From: Pelosinus sp. UFO1
GTDB taxonomy: Bacteria > Bacillota > Negativicutes > DSM-13327
Direction: 5' to 3'
Assembly (NCBI RefSeq): GCF_000725345.1
Contig: NZ_CP008852.1
Span: 4,642,001-4,706,000, forward strand
Length of the DNA stretch: 64,000 bases
Shown: positions 36,095 through 45,166 of the stretch, in pieces
Position numbering within the stretch: the first letter of the stretch is position 1
How the letters are laid out: each line of letters opens with the position of its first letter
Translations under genes and position numbers: made by a program
Notes under the pieces: generated by a model
What the model was told of the DNA's origin: nothing
Databases searched by the model: none
What the model saw: the letters and a program-made list of their open reading frames with translations, nothing else

Positions 36095-36190
36095 TCAAAT
36101 ATTATCCTTATATATACACTTATTGATCATACATTCCCGGCGTTTTTCTTTCTCATGATGATTTGTTGTATCCTCCGCGGTCTCATTCAA
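36095..36190 (-). CDS. Possible 31-aa peptide, unknown function
   Basis: A TTG at 36190 lies six bases after GGGGAGG and opens a 31-codon frame ending TGA at 36095. The peptide is charged and rich in Glu, Lys and His, with two Cys. It lies in the 375-bp gap between prfC and the next terminator and might be a leader or a small gene. Only the ribosome site supports it; the rest of the gap shows nothing. Confidence 0.3.
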   Translation of the reverse strand: MNETAEDTTNHHEKEKRRECMINKCIYKDNI

Positions 36191-36295
36191 AACCATCCTC
36201 CCCGATCTTTCTAAAATAAATTCTTGACACGAATTAAAAATACCTTTTTACTTTCCTAATTTTGCTAACAATGCAAACATATTATTCCAGTATAA

Positions 36296-36335
36296 AAAGA
36301 GTAGAACTCATAGGATACTATGAATTCTACTCTTT
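36296..36335. terminator. Terminator of the siroheme reductase operon
   Basis: AAAGAGTAGAA-TCATA (36296-36310) pairs with TATGA-TTCTACTCTTT around a short loop. It lies about 55 bp after the minus-strand stop at 36389. Confidence 0.8.
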
Positions 36336-36388
36336 CAATTAATATAGTAAATAACCCCTGTAGCTTTATTTCAATATAGCTTACATCC

Positions 36389-37060
36389 TTACGACTTTTT
36401 GCTAATCTCGTGCCTGTTTACTTTGTCGCCCTTTAGGGTATCTGCCGTCTGCTTGTAAACAAAAGTCGTATTTAAGGCAGTAACAAAACCAGCAAACCAT
36501 TTTTGGTAACACTCTTTCATAAAGGCTTTATCTACACCAGCCTTTATCCAATTGCGCTCCTGCAGGCAGGTATTTCCTTCCCAGCTCACTTTATCAGCTT
36601 CATTTACTGTCACTTCATCACCTTGATCACAAGGCATGCCATTCAATAAATAATCATTAATGGCCTGATAAATGCCGCCAGCTCTTTCTACATCATATTT
36701 TTGTTGGGCTTTGGCATGTTCACCGCATATTTTACCATGATCTGCAAAAGCATCTAATACTAGCGTCTGGGCTGAACCACCGCAAGTATCCAATAATTCT
36801 TTAATAAAGGCAGCTTCGCGAGTTTCAGCAATGGTTACTTGACGCTGCAGCCAGCCGTGGATATTACTATGATCAATTAGTTCTCCAAGTTCCGTATCCG
36901 GTAAAGGTTGACCATAAATTTGCCACACTTGCGATTGTAGTTCTTCAGCCGTACCGCCACATAGCTCTTCAGCCTTTTGAAAAATTAGTTGCTCTCGTTC
37001 TGCAACCCGCCCTATTTTATGATACAACCAATAGTGAATATGACCTAAAAAAGCACTCAT
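36389..37060 (-). CDS. Unrecognised 223-aa protein paired with a siroheme reductase
   Basis: I do not recognise this family. It is soluble and mostly helical, with no signal peptide. It contains several Cys (in EELCGG, DTCGG, KICGEH, MPCDQG, NTCLQERNW and KECYQKW), spread rather than in ferredoxin clusters, and many His/Trp near the N terminus (HIHYWLYH). Repeated CGG-SA/TAE stretches at about 34 and 93 hint at an internal duplication. It begins 13 bp after the siroheme reductase gene with AGGAGG before its ATG and shares its terminator, so it is probably functionally linked, perhaps as partner, maturation factor or substrate-specific subunit. That link is inference from context. Confidence 0.75.
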   Translation of the reverse strand: MSAFLGHIHYWLYHKIGRVAEREQLIFQKAEELCGGTAEELQSQVWQIYGQPLPDTELGELIDHSNIHGWLQRQVTIAETREAAFIKELLDTCGGSAQTLVLDAFADHGKICGEHAKAQQKYDVERAGGIYQAINDYLLNGMPCDQGDEVTVNEADKVSWEGNTCLQERNWIKAGVDKAFMKECYQKWFAGFVTALNTTFVYKQTADTLKGDKVNRHEISKKS

Positions 37061-37073
37061 TATAAATTTCCTC

Positions 37074-38030
37074 CTAAATTACCTTATTTAAACCTGCTAC
37101 AATTTCGTTTACATCTAGACCATGAATTTCTGCTGCTTTACTTAGCGCTTCGCCTGTAGCAGAAGGGCAGCCAAGACACCCCATGCCAAAAGAACGGAAT
37201 ATAGGGATTGTTTGTGGATAGACTCTGATAATGTCACTTATGACACTATCCACTGTGATTTTGTCCCCAAATACTAATGTGCCTTCTGTTAGACCACCTG
37301 CAACGGGGATAATTTCACGCCCTTCTTCCGATTGAGGTACTAAGGGCTTTGTTGTTTCACTCACACCTTGATAGAATTGAGCTAATACGTCGGCTCGAAA
37401 CTTTTTAAATCCAACCCGGTCAATAAACTGACCTATACGCTCAATATCCGCATTTTTTTGATAGTACTGAATGATAACGCCTACAATTCGCAGAACCTCG
37501 TCGTAATCTAACCCTTCAATTAAAAGATCCGCCAAACGAGGGTGCGAACCAGCAGTTCCACCTACATAAATATCCCAGCCAATGTCCGTCCCCATAACAC
37601 CAATATCTCTTACGTGTACCTCAGAACAGGAATTTTGACAACCCGCTACACTAAATTTCATTCGGGATGGCATTTCTTTTTTATGATACAACTTGTCAAG
37701 TTCCATACCCAGCTTAATACTATCTTGCTTGCCACGCTTACAAAATACACTACCTGGGCATATCTTAACACTACGCACACAATTGGCGAAACCCATAGCA
37801 GGCTGCATACCGAGTTCTTCCCAAATTTGATCAATGTCTTCTGCTTTAAGCCCCGTAATCATGATACGTTGTGCAGAGGTCAATTTCATTACACCATGAT
37901 ACTTTTCGGCAACATCCGCATATTTTCTCATTGCATCAGGTTTTATGAAACCTCCTGGCAAATGGGGTGTTATCGCATATGTACGATTACCATTATGGAT
38001 CTTTTGTAAATTAGCACCTTTAGGTAACAT
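37074..38030 (-). CDS. Siroheme/Fe4S sulfite-nitrite reductase-like protein fused to DUF1858
   Basis: About 318 aa. Residues 1-215 form a compact NIR_SIR module with cluster-binding cysteines in FANCVRSVKICPGSVFCKRG and VAGCQNSCSEVHVRDIG. The C-terminal ~70 residues are a DUF1858 domain (VISDIIRVYPQTIPIFRSFGMGCLGCPSA) with a CxxC, seen in redox and hybrid-cluster-type proteins. The protein is half the length of assimilatory enzymes, resembling small anaerobic sulfite reductases. The frame extends to 38063, but GGAGGTG lies five bases before ATG at 38030. It is co-transcribed with the unknown 223-aa gene. Electron donor and true substrate are unknown. Confidence 0.82.
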   Translation of the reverse strand: MLPKGANLQKIHNGNRTYAITPHLPGGFIKPDAMRKYADVAEKYHGVMKLTSAQRIMITGLKAEDIDQIWEELGMQPAMGFANCVRSVKICPGSVFCKRGKQDSIKLGMELDKLYHKKEMPSRMKFSVAGCQNSCSEVHVRDIGVMGTDIGWDIYVGGTAGSHPRLADLLIEGLDYDEVLRIVGVIIQYYQKNADIERIGQFIDRVGFKKFRADVLAQFYQGVSETTKPLVPQSEEGREIIPVAGGLTEGTLVFGDKITVDSVISDIIRVYPQTIPIFRSFGMGCLGCPSATGEALSKAAEIHGLDVNEIVAGLNKVI

Positions 38031-38124
38031 TGTGCCACCTCCCTCAAATATTATCTTTATCATACCCGATAATAGCTTTCTTATCTGTGATCTATATCAT
38101 CTTTTGTAAAAAACTAAAAAATAT

Positions 38125-38152
38125 TTGACACCTGCTTTTTTTCCGCTATAAT
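38125..38152 (+). promoter_or_regulatory. Sigma-A promoter of the T-box/ilvD transcript
   Basis: A consensus TTGACA (38125-38130), a 16-bp spacer and a consensus TATAAT (38147-38152) lie just upstream of the T-box leader; the transcript should start near 38159. Confidence 0.85.
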
Positions 38153-38164
38153 AAACATATACTA

Positions 38165-38466
38165 AGTTTACAACTTTACACTTTTTTTAAAAGTTATGAT
38201 GGAGAAATAAAGAAATACCCCTATGTTTCAGAGAGCCGGAAAAGGTGTGAACCGGTAACATATGTATTTTGTAAGTCACTCCTGAACTGCAAAGCTGAAA
38301 ATAGTAAGTAAGCTGCGCCGGAAACAGTTCCATTGGAACGCAACCGTTATCTTGCTAGGGTTGATAGACCTGATGAGATGCATACACCTTCGTGTGGATG
38401 CAATAAGGGTGGTACCGCGAGATAACCTCTTGCCCCTTTTGAGGGAGCAGTGGGTTTATTTTTTTT
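38165..38466 (+). ncRNA. T-box leader, probably tRNA-Leu responsive
   Basis: The T-box AGGGTGGTACCGCG is at 38406-38419 in the antiterminator, and a competing terminator (about 38426-38466) ends in a T8 run. Stem I shows AGAGAGCCGG, the distal GGTGTGAACCGG, and a proximal helix TTTCAG/CTGAAA. In the specifier loop GAA is followed by CTG (38287-38289), which reads leucine; a one-base shift would give TGC (Cys). Leucine fits control of ilvD. Uncharged tRNA would allow readthrough into ilvD and the transporter. Confidence 0.9.
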
Positions 38467-38493
38467 ATCTAATTTAAAAGGAGGCTATTACTT

Positions 38494-40146
38494 ATGCGTA
38501 GTGACATTGTAAAAAAAGGTTCAACTCGGGCAGCTCATCGTTCCCTTTTCTATGCTATGGGATACAATCAAGAGGATTTGGATAAGCCTCTCATTGGCAT
38601 TGTAAATTCCTTTAATGAAATTATCCCTGGTCATGGGCATTTAAAAGATATTGCCCAAGCGGCGAAACTTGGAGTGGCAGCTGCAGGCGGAACACCCTTA
38701 GAATTTCCCGCTATTGGGATTTGTGATGGCATTGCCATGGGACACAAGGGTATGAAGTACCCCTTACCGAGCCGTGAATTAATTGCCGATTCCATTGAAG
38801 CAGTGGCAGAGGGTCATGCTTTTGATGGTCTCGTCCTCATTCCTAACTGTGATAAAATTGTGCCTGCTATGCTTATGGCAGCTGCTAGAATCAATATTCC
38901 TTGTGTAGTGGTTAGTGGTGGCCCTATGCTGGCGGGACGTTATCAAGGCAAAGACATTAGCGTCAGCAATATCTTTGAGGCGGCTGGAAAATACGAGTCA
39001 GGAAAAATCAATGCAGAAGAATTAGCTGCGATGGAAGCATCTGCTTGTCCAGGCTGTGGATCTTGTGCAGGACTTTTCACTGCGAATACAATGAACTGTT
39101 TGACAGAAGTCTTGGGCATGGGCCTCCCTGGTAATGGTACCATTCCTGCAGCCTTTACTGGAGCTCGAAAAGTACTTGCCAAGCAGGCTGGCGCCGTTAT
39201 TATGGATCTAGTGAAAAACAATGTCCGCCCACGAGATATTTTGACCAATAAAGCCTTTGAAAATGCAATTACCGTCGATATGGGAATTGGCGGCTCTTCC
39301 AATACTGTATTACATCTTACAGCTATCGCCCATGAAGCGGGACTTCCCCTTCCTCTCTCTTTATTTGAAACCATCAGTGCCAAGACCCCTTACATTACAA
39401 AACTCAGCCCTGGTGGAACCCATCACATGCAAGACTTACAAGAAGCCGGTGGTATTAGCGCTGTCATGAAAGAACTGGCAAAAGCGAATCTCATCCATAC
39501 AGATGCTCTAACCGTAACAGGCCCCTTATCTCAGCGTTTGATAGATGCCGAAATTACACGACCTGATGTAATCCATACCATTGATAACCCCTATAAGAAA
39601 ACTGGCGGCATTGCAGTGCTTGCCGGCAACCTTGCTCCTGACTGCGCTATTGTCAAAGAAAGTGCCGTAAAGGAAGATATGCTTGTCTTTGAAGGCCCTG
39701 CCCGTGTGTTTGACTCTGAAGAAGAAGTAATTGAAGCACTCCTGGCTAAACAAGTAACAGATGGTGAAGTTGTTGTCATCCGCTATGAAGGACCAAAAGG
39801 TGGTCCAGGCATGAAAGAAATGCTCAATCCTACAGCCATTATTACTGGCATGGGACTTAAGGTAGCACTTCTCACTGATGGACGGTTTAGCGGAGCCACC
39901 CAAGGGGCCTGTATTGGGCACGTATCACCAGAAGCCATGGAGGGAGGGCCTATTGCTCTAGTCGAAAATGGGGATGTAATTTCCATTAACATTCCGAATC
40001 GTACTTTGGTTTTAAATATCACAGAGGAAGAGATGGCCAAACGCCGCCAAAACTGGGTACAACCAGAACCAAAGATCAAAACAGGTTACCTCGCTCGTTA
40101 TGCCCGCATGGTTACATCCGCTAATACAGGTGCTGTATTAAAATAA
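38494..40146 (+). CDS. ilvD: Dihydroxy-acid dehydratase
   Basis: Dehydrates 2,3-dihydroxy-isovalerate and -methylvalerate to the 2-keto acids leading to valine, leucine, isoleucine and pantothenate. At 550 aa it is full length. Iron-sulfur cysteines are seen in [13 protein letters not shown] and [19 protein letters not shown], and the C-terminal signature is [21 protein letters not shown]. It is preceded by the T-box leader and a GGAGG site, and followed 13 bp later by a BASS transporter. No other ilv or leu genes are here, so this is a detached ilvD under its own amino acid control. Confidence 0.97.
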   Translation: MRSDIVKKGSTRAAHRSLFYAMGYNQEDLDKPLIGIVNSFNEIIPGHGHLKDIAQAAKLGVAAAGGTPLEFPAIGICDGIAMGHKGMKYPLPSRELIADSIEAVAEGHAFDGLVLIPNCDKIVPAMLMAAARINIPCVVVSGGPMLAGRYQGKDISVSNIFEAAGKYESGKINAEELAAMEASACPGCGSCAGLFTANTMNCLTEVLGMGLPGNGTIPAAFTGARKVLAKQAGAVIMDLVKNNVRPRDILTNKAFENAITVDMGIGGSSNTVLHLTAIAHEAGLPLPLSLFETISAKTPYITKLSPGGTHHMQDLQEAGGISAVMKELAKANLIHTDALTVTGPLSQRLIDAEITRPDVIHTIDNPYKKTGGIAVLAGNLAPDCAIVKESAVKEDMLVFEGPARVFDSEEEVIEALLAKQVTDGEVVVIRYEGPKGGPGMKEMLNPTAIITGMGLKVALLTDGRFSGATQGACIGHVSPEAMEGGPIALVENGDVISINIPNRTLVLNITEEEMAKRRQNWVQPEPKIKTGYLARYARMVTSANTGAVLK

Positions 40147-40159
40147 GGAGATTATTACA

Positions 40160-41104
40160 ATGAGATTTATTAGAACTTTAAGCAACTATATTACCCAGTA
40201 CTTCCCCTTATGGGTTGTATTATTTGCCGCTGCTGCCTTTTTTCAGCCGGCCCCATTTAAACCACTCGGCACCTATATTCCTTATCTACTTGGGCTTATT
40301 ATGCTTGGCATGGGACTGACAATGTCCCTTAATGATTTCAAACTGGTTCTTACTCGCCCTAAGGATGTTCTTTTTGGCATTGTATTGCGCTATATTATTA
40401 TGCCAGTTGTTGCCTTTCTGGTGGCTAAGCTCCTAGGCTTACCGCCAGCTTTGGCTGCTGGACTCATTTTAGTAGGCGCCTGCCCTAGTGGCACAGCCTC
40501 GAACGTTATGACTTTTATTGCCAAAGGAGACACTGCTTTATCCGTCACCGTATCTAGCTTTAATACCATATTGGCTCCCATTCTTACACCCTTTATCTTT
40601 TTATACTTTGCCGGCACGATGATTCCCATTCAAGCGGGCGCCTTGCTAGTAGACATATTAAAAATTGTTTTATTACCTGTATTTATTGGTATTACCCTGC
40701 GTATGATTGCCTCCTCTTTGGTTGATAAAGTAAACAACCTAATCCCCGCCTTCTCAGTTATCGCTATTATTATGATTATTACTGCCGTAGTCGCCCTAAA
40801 CGCCACCAAACTGGTTACTATTGCTGGCATGGCCTTCCTAGCCGTTATTCTGCATAATAGCATTGGTCTTTTCCTAGGTTATGCCTCTTCTCGCGTCACA
40901 GGCATGAGTGAAAGTAAAGCAAGAGCTATTTCTTTCGAAATCGGCATGGAAAACTCCGGTCTCGCTGTCGCTTTAGCCATGGCTCATCTTGATCCTATCG
41001 CAGCGATTCCAGGTGCTATCTTTAGTGTGTGGCACAACTTCAGTGGCAGCCTACTCGCAGGATTTTGGAGTACTCGTAAAATAAATAACCAAAAGACTCT
41101 CTAA
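40160..41104 (+). CDS. Bile acid:sodium symporter (BASS) family transporter
   Basis: A 314-aa membrane protein with about ten helices. BASS signatures are MGLTMSLNDFKLVL, the discontinuous helix VGACPSGTASNVMTFIAKGD and the late FEIGMENSGLAVALA motif with its Na+-binding polar residues. Bacterial members include PanS, which carries ketopantoate. Sharing a T-box-controlled transcript with ilvD, whose product 2-ketoisovalerate is the ketopantoate precursor, suggests transport of a branched-chain keto acid or ketopantoate; this is inference. AAGGAG lies ten bases before the ATG. Confidence 0.88.
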   Translation: MRFIRTLSNYITQYFPLWVVLFAAAAFFQPAPFKPLGTYIPYLLGLIMLGMGLTMSLNDFKLVLTRPKDVLFGIVLRYIIMPVVAFLVAKLLGLPPALAAGLILVGACPSGTASNVMTFIAKGDTALSVTVSSFNTILAPILTPFIFLYFAGTMIPIQAGALLVDILKIVLLPVFIGITLRMIASSLVDKVNNLIPAFSVIAIIMIITAVVALNATKLVTIAGMAFLAVILHNSIGLFLGYASSRVTGMSESKARAISFEIGMENSGLAVALAMAHLDPIAAIPGAIFSVWHNFSGSLLAGFWSTRKINNQKTL

Positions 41105-41119
41105 TCGTTTTAAATTATG

Positions 41120-41160
41120 AAAGGTCCTGTTGTGGCACATAAGCCTAGCAGGACCTTTTA
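41120..41160 (+). terminator. Terminator of the ilvD-transporter operon
   Basis: AAAGGTCCTG (41120-41129) pairs with CAGGACCTTT (41149-41158) around a loop with its own short GGC/GCC stem. It starts 15 bp after the transporter stop codon. Confidence 0.82.
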
Positions 41161-41298
41161 CTTTTACTTTTATCAATATTTATGTTTATATCTTCTGTTG
41201 TTTTTTCTATTTGATTAGCAATAGTTCATTATTATTTTCCTTTCCTGTTTGAGTATTACATATTATGGAAATACTCTTATAGGTATGGAGGTAATGCA

Positions 41299-41559
41299 AT
41301 GAAAAAAACGTTTATAACTCTAACTATTGTACTTGGCTTTTTACTTTTTGTTCCTGCTTTGACTTTTGCAAGTTGGGGCTGGGAGCCTACTGATAATCCC
41401 GTTCCTTATTATTATCAAGCATGGGGAAAATGGTATAATAACGAGGATTTCAGAGTTTTTATGGTGCAAATAGAGGAATCAACCTATAAATACGTCTTCG
41501 ACTACAATGGAACTTTTATCGGTGGCTGGATGACATATATGCCCATGCGATTGCCATAA
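41299..41559 (+). CDS. Small secreted protein, unknown
   Basis: An 86-aa protein with a clear Sec signal peptide (KK, hydrophobic stretch to about residue 20, then TFA-S) and a mature part of about 60 residues unusually rich in aromatics (Trp, Tyr, Phe). Sequence such as WGWEPTDNPVPYYYQAWGKWYNNEDF suggests a compact beta fold, but I recognise no family. GGAGG lies seven bases before the ATG. It is monocistronic, flanked by terminators on both sides, with 140 bp of AT-rich upstream sequence. Confidence 0.75.
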   Translation: MKKTFITLTIVLGFLLFVPALTFASWGWEPTDNPVPYYYQAWGKWYNNEDFRVFMVQIEESTYKYVFDYNGTFIGGWMTYMPMRLP

Positions 41560-41594
41560 GCCTTTAACTTTCTTTTTATACTGATCTAAACAAT

Positions 41595-41631
41595 AAGTAG
41601 CTCATGAATTAATTCAATTCATGAGCTACTT
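41595..41631. terminator. Bidirectional terminator between convergent genes
   Basis: A perfect 16-bp stem (41595-41610 with 41616-41631) closes a 5-base loop. It lies between the small secreted protein (plus) and the FMN reductase (minus). Confidence 0.82.
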
Positions 41632-41675
41632 TACTTACTATTGTGTATATATTTCCTAATAAATTCTTACATATT

Positions 41676-42308
41676 TTATCTAATAAAATGAGTAAAGACT
41701 TTATCTTCTCTTTCTGGTTGCTTCACTTGGTCTTTTCCAAACTCTACTAATTTCATCAGCCAAGCCATATTTTTACCAAGGACTCTTGTGATTTGGTTCC
41801 CCTCTCCATCTTCCTGAGCATCCCCTGGTTTTGTACCGTGTATAACATTCCAATAATTTGACGTTGGCATTAACATTTCTGCATATGTAACATAATGATT
41901 TAATTGATCGAAAGTCGTAACGCCGCCGGAACGTCTCACAGCAACAACACTTGCTCCGATCTTATGTCGCAACATGGATTTATTAACAGATGTAACATAA
42001 AACCCTCGATCCAAAAATGCTTTCATCGTTGCTCCGATTCCAGAATAATGAACAGGCGATCCTAGTATAATACCATCTGCTTCTTTCATCTTTTGAATCC
42101 ACTCATTTACCTCATCGCCAATTACGCACTTTTCATTTTGATTTCTTACACAGCCGCCACAAGCCGTACAGCCTCGAATCACCTTATTGCCAACATGTAC
42201 AATTTCAACTTCTATACCCTCTGCTTCTAGCTCCTGGGCTACTCCCTTTATTGCGTGGTATGTATTCCCTTCTTTTGTAGGACTGCCATTAAAAGCTACA
42301 ACTTTCAT
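41676..42308 (-). CDS. NADPH-dependent FMN reductase / flavodoxin-fold protein
   Basis: A 210-aa iron-sulfur-flavoprotein-like oxidoreductase. The FMN phosphate-binding loop GSPTKEGNTYHAIK lies at the N terminus, followed by a Cys-containing CTACGGCVRNQNEKC segment (about 47-61) that in this family can bind a 4Fe-4S cluster, and GSPVHYSGIGATMKAFLDR. Such proteins move electrons to quinones, metals or nitro compounds in anaerobes. It is monocistronic with AGAGGG upstream. The physiological substrate cannot be read. Confidence 0.88.
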   Translation of the reverse strand: MKVVAFNGSPTKEGNTYHAIKGVAQELEAEGIEVEIVHVGNKVIRGCTACGGCVRNQNEKCVIGDEVNEWIQKMKEADGIILGSPVHYSGIGATMKAFLDRGFYVTSVNKSMLRHKIGASVVAVRRSGGVTTFDQLNHYVTYAEMLMPTSNYWNVIHGTKPGDAQEDGEGNQITRVLGKNMAWLMKLVEFGKDQVKQPEREDKVFTHFIR

Positions 42309-42425
42309 TTTTATACCCTCTTTCTTTTTTCTTTAAAATCACCTAGTATCATAGTAGATGATAAGACCTTCTTTGACAAGTACGCACTTAATGGTATGGT
42401 AGTTCCTATATATATACTTTCATCC

Positions 42426-43664
42426 TTACTGTGTTCCTACGCGGCGAATAATTTCAACGACAGTTTCAGCAGACTTTACCAGCGATTGTACTGGCAAAAA
42501 TTCATATTTCCCATGGAAATTGTGTCCTCCCGTAAATAGGTTTGGACAAGGTAATCCCATGAAAGATAAGCGCGCACCATCGGTACCACCACGAATTGGT
42601 TTGGTTATAGGATGTACGTCAACAGCCTTCATCGATTGGCATGCTAAATCTATGATATGCATTACTGGCTCAACTTTTTCTCGCATGTTGTAGTACATAT
42701 CGGTAATTTCCAAGGTAATGGTTCTTGGGCCATATTTAGCATTAAAGGTGTTAGCCATAGTGACTAACAGTGCTTTACGTTGTTCATATTTTTCAGAATC
42801 ATGATCCCGCACTAAAAGACTTATTTCGGCGTATTCTACACCACCATTTAATTTATTGACATGAAAAAATCCTTCATAACCGTCTGTATACTCAGGCCGT
42901 TGACCAGCAGGTAACAACTGTTGCCACTCTGCAGCAATACTCAGAGCATTGACCATCTTACCTTTTGCTGCTCCTGGATGAACGCTTCGCCCTTGAACCT
43001 TTATTGTGACATTAGCTGCATTGAAATTTTCATACTCAATAGCCCCAATTTCTCCGCCATCTACAGTATAAGCAAACGCAGCACCAAAAGCCGGTACATT
43101 AAATAGGTCAGCACCACGACCAATTTCTTCATCAGGAGTAAACCCAATTCGTACCTTACCATGCTGGATTTCTGGATGTTCTATTAAATATTTAACTGCA
43201 CTAACAATTGCACACATGCCAGCTTTATCATCGGCTCCAAGCAACGTCGTTCCATCTGTAACCAATAAATCTTGCCCTACATAGGCTGTAAGCTCAGGAA
43301 AATCCCGCGGTGACAGAACAATGGAATGTTCTTTATTAAGGAGAATATCATTTCCATCATAAGATGGAACCAAACGAGGTTTAGGCGAAGTACCAGTCAT
43401 ATCAGGACTAGTATCTAAATGAGAAATAAAGCCAACGACGGGCGCCTGACGGAATCCGTTTTCCGGCAAGGTAGCCGTCACATATCCATTCTTATCGATT
43501 TCCACCTCATCCAGCCCTATTTTTTCTAATTCGTCAGCTACATACTTCGCGAGTATTTTCTGACCTTGAGTACTAGGACACTGGTGGTTTTGATCGTTAG
43601 ATTGGGTATCAATTGCAACATATTGCAAAAACCGCTGTATTAACTCCTCTTTCTTTATTTTCAT
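42426..43664 (-). CDS. pepT: Tripeptidase T
   Basis: A cytoplasmic zinc aminopeptidase of the M20 family that removes the N-terminal residue from tripeptides. About 412 aa. Metal and catalytic motifs: SHLDTSPDM, TTLLGADDKAGM, TPDEEIGRGADLF and, late, GGTDGARLSFMGLPCPNLFTGG. A dimerisation domain lies between (about 210-320). The frame extends to 43730, but AAGGTG precedes the ATG at 43664, which gives the usual family N terminus. Monocistronic. Confidence 0.96.
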   Translation of the reverse strand: MKIKKEELIQRFLQYVAIDTQSNDQNHQCPSTQGQKILAKYVADELEKIGLDEVEIDKNGYVTATLPENGFRQAPVVGFISHLDTSPDMTGTSPKPRLVPSYDGNDILLNKEHSIVLSPRDFPELTAYVGQDLLVTDGTTLLGADDKAGMCAIVSAVKYLIEHPEIQHGKVRIGFTPDEEIGRGADLFNVPAFGAAFAYTVDGGEIGAIEYENFNAANVTIKVQGRSVHPGAAKGKMVNALSIAAEWQQLLPAGQRPEYTDGYEGFFHVNKLNGGVEYAEISLLVRDHDSEKYEQRKALLVTMANTFNAKYGPRTITLEITDMYYNMREKVEPVMHIIDLACQSMKAVDVHPITKPIRGGTDGARLSFMGLPCPNLFTGGHNFHGKYEFLPVQSLVKSAETVVEIIRRVGTQ

Positions 43665-43795
43665 GTTATTATCACACCTTTCTAAATCTGATTTTCGCCA
43701 AAAAGTATAAATTCCCTTATTATCTATCATAACAAAAATATCCTGTAAAAATTCACATTTGAATTCTACAGAATATTTTTTGCTAATAGAATAAC

Positions 43796-44509
43796 TTAAA
43801 GTAAGCTATGCCCGCCATCAATATGAAGAACAGTGCCAGTGACAAAAGTGCTGGATAGTAAATATAAGACTCCTTGTGCCACATCTTCGGCCTGCCCTAT
43901 TCTTTGTACAGGCAGTTTACTGGCTAATCCATTGTAAAAACTATTACGGGCTTCTACTGGCATTTTGCTGCGGGATGGTGTATCAATAATGCCGGGAGAA
44001 ACGACATTCACCCTGAGAGGGGCAAGTTCTAAAGCAAGAGTTTTTCCAAGATTAGCAACTGCCGCATTAATCGCTCCAAGGGTTGCAGATCCTACCATGG
44101 CTTTAAAGGCTACGACTCCTGAAAACAGAGTAATAGATCCATTTGCAGAAAGATATGGTGCCCCATATTTTGCCGCGTAGTACTGACCCCAAAATTTGTT
44201 CTCAAACATTTGATGGTCTTTGGCGGCATCTGCCTCAAGGAAGGGCCCTCCCGAAGTCTCCGCTGCTGTAACCACTAAATGATCAAAACTGCCTACCGTC
44301 TCAAAAAATTCCTTCATCTTATCTTCTTGGCTCGTATCCAATACATAAGAGGTTATATTTCCACCTAACTGTTCTTTTGCTTTTTGTAATTTTTCTTTAG
44401 AACGACTGGCTATCGTTACTTTTGCCCCTTGCCCTATAGCAAGCCTAGCTGTTTCCAAACCAATTCCGGAACTTCCACCAATAATAACAATACGCTTACC
44501 CTGTAACAT
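43796..44509 (-). CDS. Short-chain dehydrogenase/reductase
   Basis: A classical SDR of 237 aa. The cofactor motif IGGSSGIGLETA is at about 11-22, with an Arg (SRSKEK) after strand 2 favouring NADPH. The usual catalytic YxxxK is not clear: the Ser region reads TLFSGVVAFKA and the segment where YxxxK belongs reads GAINAAVANLGKTLALEL, with Ala replacing Tyr. It may thus be a non-classical or catalytically altered member. It ends with the family's GTVLHIDGGHSLL. GGAGG precedes the ATG. The HxlR regulator gene lies 169 bp upstream on the same strand. Confidence 0.88.
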   Translation of the reverse strand: MLQGKRIVIIGGSSGIGLETARLAIGQGAKVTIASRSKEKLQKAKEQLGGNITSYVLDTSQEDKMKEFFETVGSFDHLVVTAAETSGGPFLEADAAKDHQMFENKFWGQYYAAKYGAPYLSANGSITLFSGVVAFKAMVGSATLGAINAAVANLGKTLALELAPLRVNVVSPGIIDTPSRSKMPVEARNSFYNGLASKLPVQRIGQAEDVAQGVLYLLSSTFVTGTVLHIDGGHSLL

Positions 44510-44560
44510 TTTTCATACCTCCAACTTTTTATTTAATTGCTGTTGAGGCCATTGTAGCAA

Positions 44561-44585
44561 CACTACTTCCCATTGTAAAGTAGTG
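44561..44585. promoter_or_regulatory. Inverted repeat upstream of the SDR gene
   Basis: CACTACTT (44561-44568) and AAGTAGTG (44578-44585) form a perfect 8-bp dyad with a 9-bp spacer about 50 bp before the SDR start. It is a candidate operator, possibly for the adjacent HxlR regulator. Confidence 0.45.
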
Positions 44586-44678
44586 ATATTAAATACATAT
44601 AGTTACCTTTTGGAAAGCTTTGTTTGTTATCAGGAGTAACGGCAAAAATATTTTTTTATTATTTATTGTTCCTCTAAG

Positions 44679-45026
44679 TTAATTATCGGGTAACGTTAAG
44701 CCAAATCGTTTTAGTTCTTTAAATATACCTTCTAATTTTTTCCCCTTTTCCGTTAAGGAGTATTCTACACGAGGTGGAACCTCTGGATACACTCGTCTTG
44801 TCAAGATTCCTTGTTCTTCTAATTCCCTCAGTCGTAAGGAAAGGGTCTTCGGACTAATTCCCTGCATCGCTCTATGTAGATCACTAAATCGCATCGTCCC
44901 CTCAATTAGTAAATCTCGTATAATCAAAAATGTCCATTTTGTGCCAATAACATCAAGTGTTTTAGCAATTGGACAAGGTGTTCCTGGCGTTCCCTTTGTC
45001 AGCTCAATAGGTTCCAACATATCCAT
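44679..45026 (-). CDS. HxlR-family (winged-helix) regulator
   Basis: A 115-aa single-domain DNA-binding protein. The family signature CPIAKTLDVIGTKWTFLIIRDLLIEGTMRFSDL begins at about 17, with a conserved Cys that in YodB- and HypR-type relatives senses thiols or quinones. The wing and C-terminal helix follow (RRVYPEVPPRVEYSLTEKGK). It is divergent from a ferredoxin-nitroreductase (140 bp apart) and upstream of an SDR, both plausible redox-stress targets. GGGGAG precedes the ATG. Confidence 0.93.
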   Translation of the reverse strand: MDMLEPIELTKGTPGTPCPIAKTLDVIGTKWTFLIIRDLLIEGTMRFSDLHRAMQGISPKTLSLRLRELEEQGILTRRVYPEVPPRVEYSLTEKGKKLEGIFKELKRFGLTLPDN

Positions 45027-45075
45027 TATAAGTCTCCCCTAGCTTTTTTTCTCTTTTTTGTAGTATATCATAAAA

Positions 45076-45088
45076 TACCCATTAGGTA
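45076..45088. promoter_or_regulatory. Putative HxlR operator in a divergent promoter region
   Basis: TACC-CATTA-GGTA is a short perfect dyad between the HxlR gene and the divergent nitroreductase gene. Its position suits autoregulation and control of the reductase. Confidence 0.4.
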
Positions 45089-45166
45089 ATTAGTGTAAAA
45101 TAAATGGCAGGTAAATATATCTAATACGGAGAATCAAGAACCCTAGAAAAAAACAAAAAGGCAGGT

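Noticed and set aside
37542-38009. Plus-strand open frame of 155 codons opposite the siroheme reductase gene.
   Set aside because: Shadow of the real gene; low-complexity His/Thr/Tyr-rich translation and no ribosome site.
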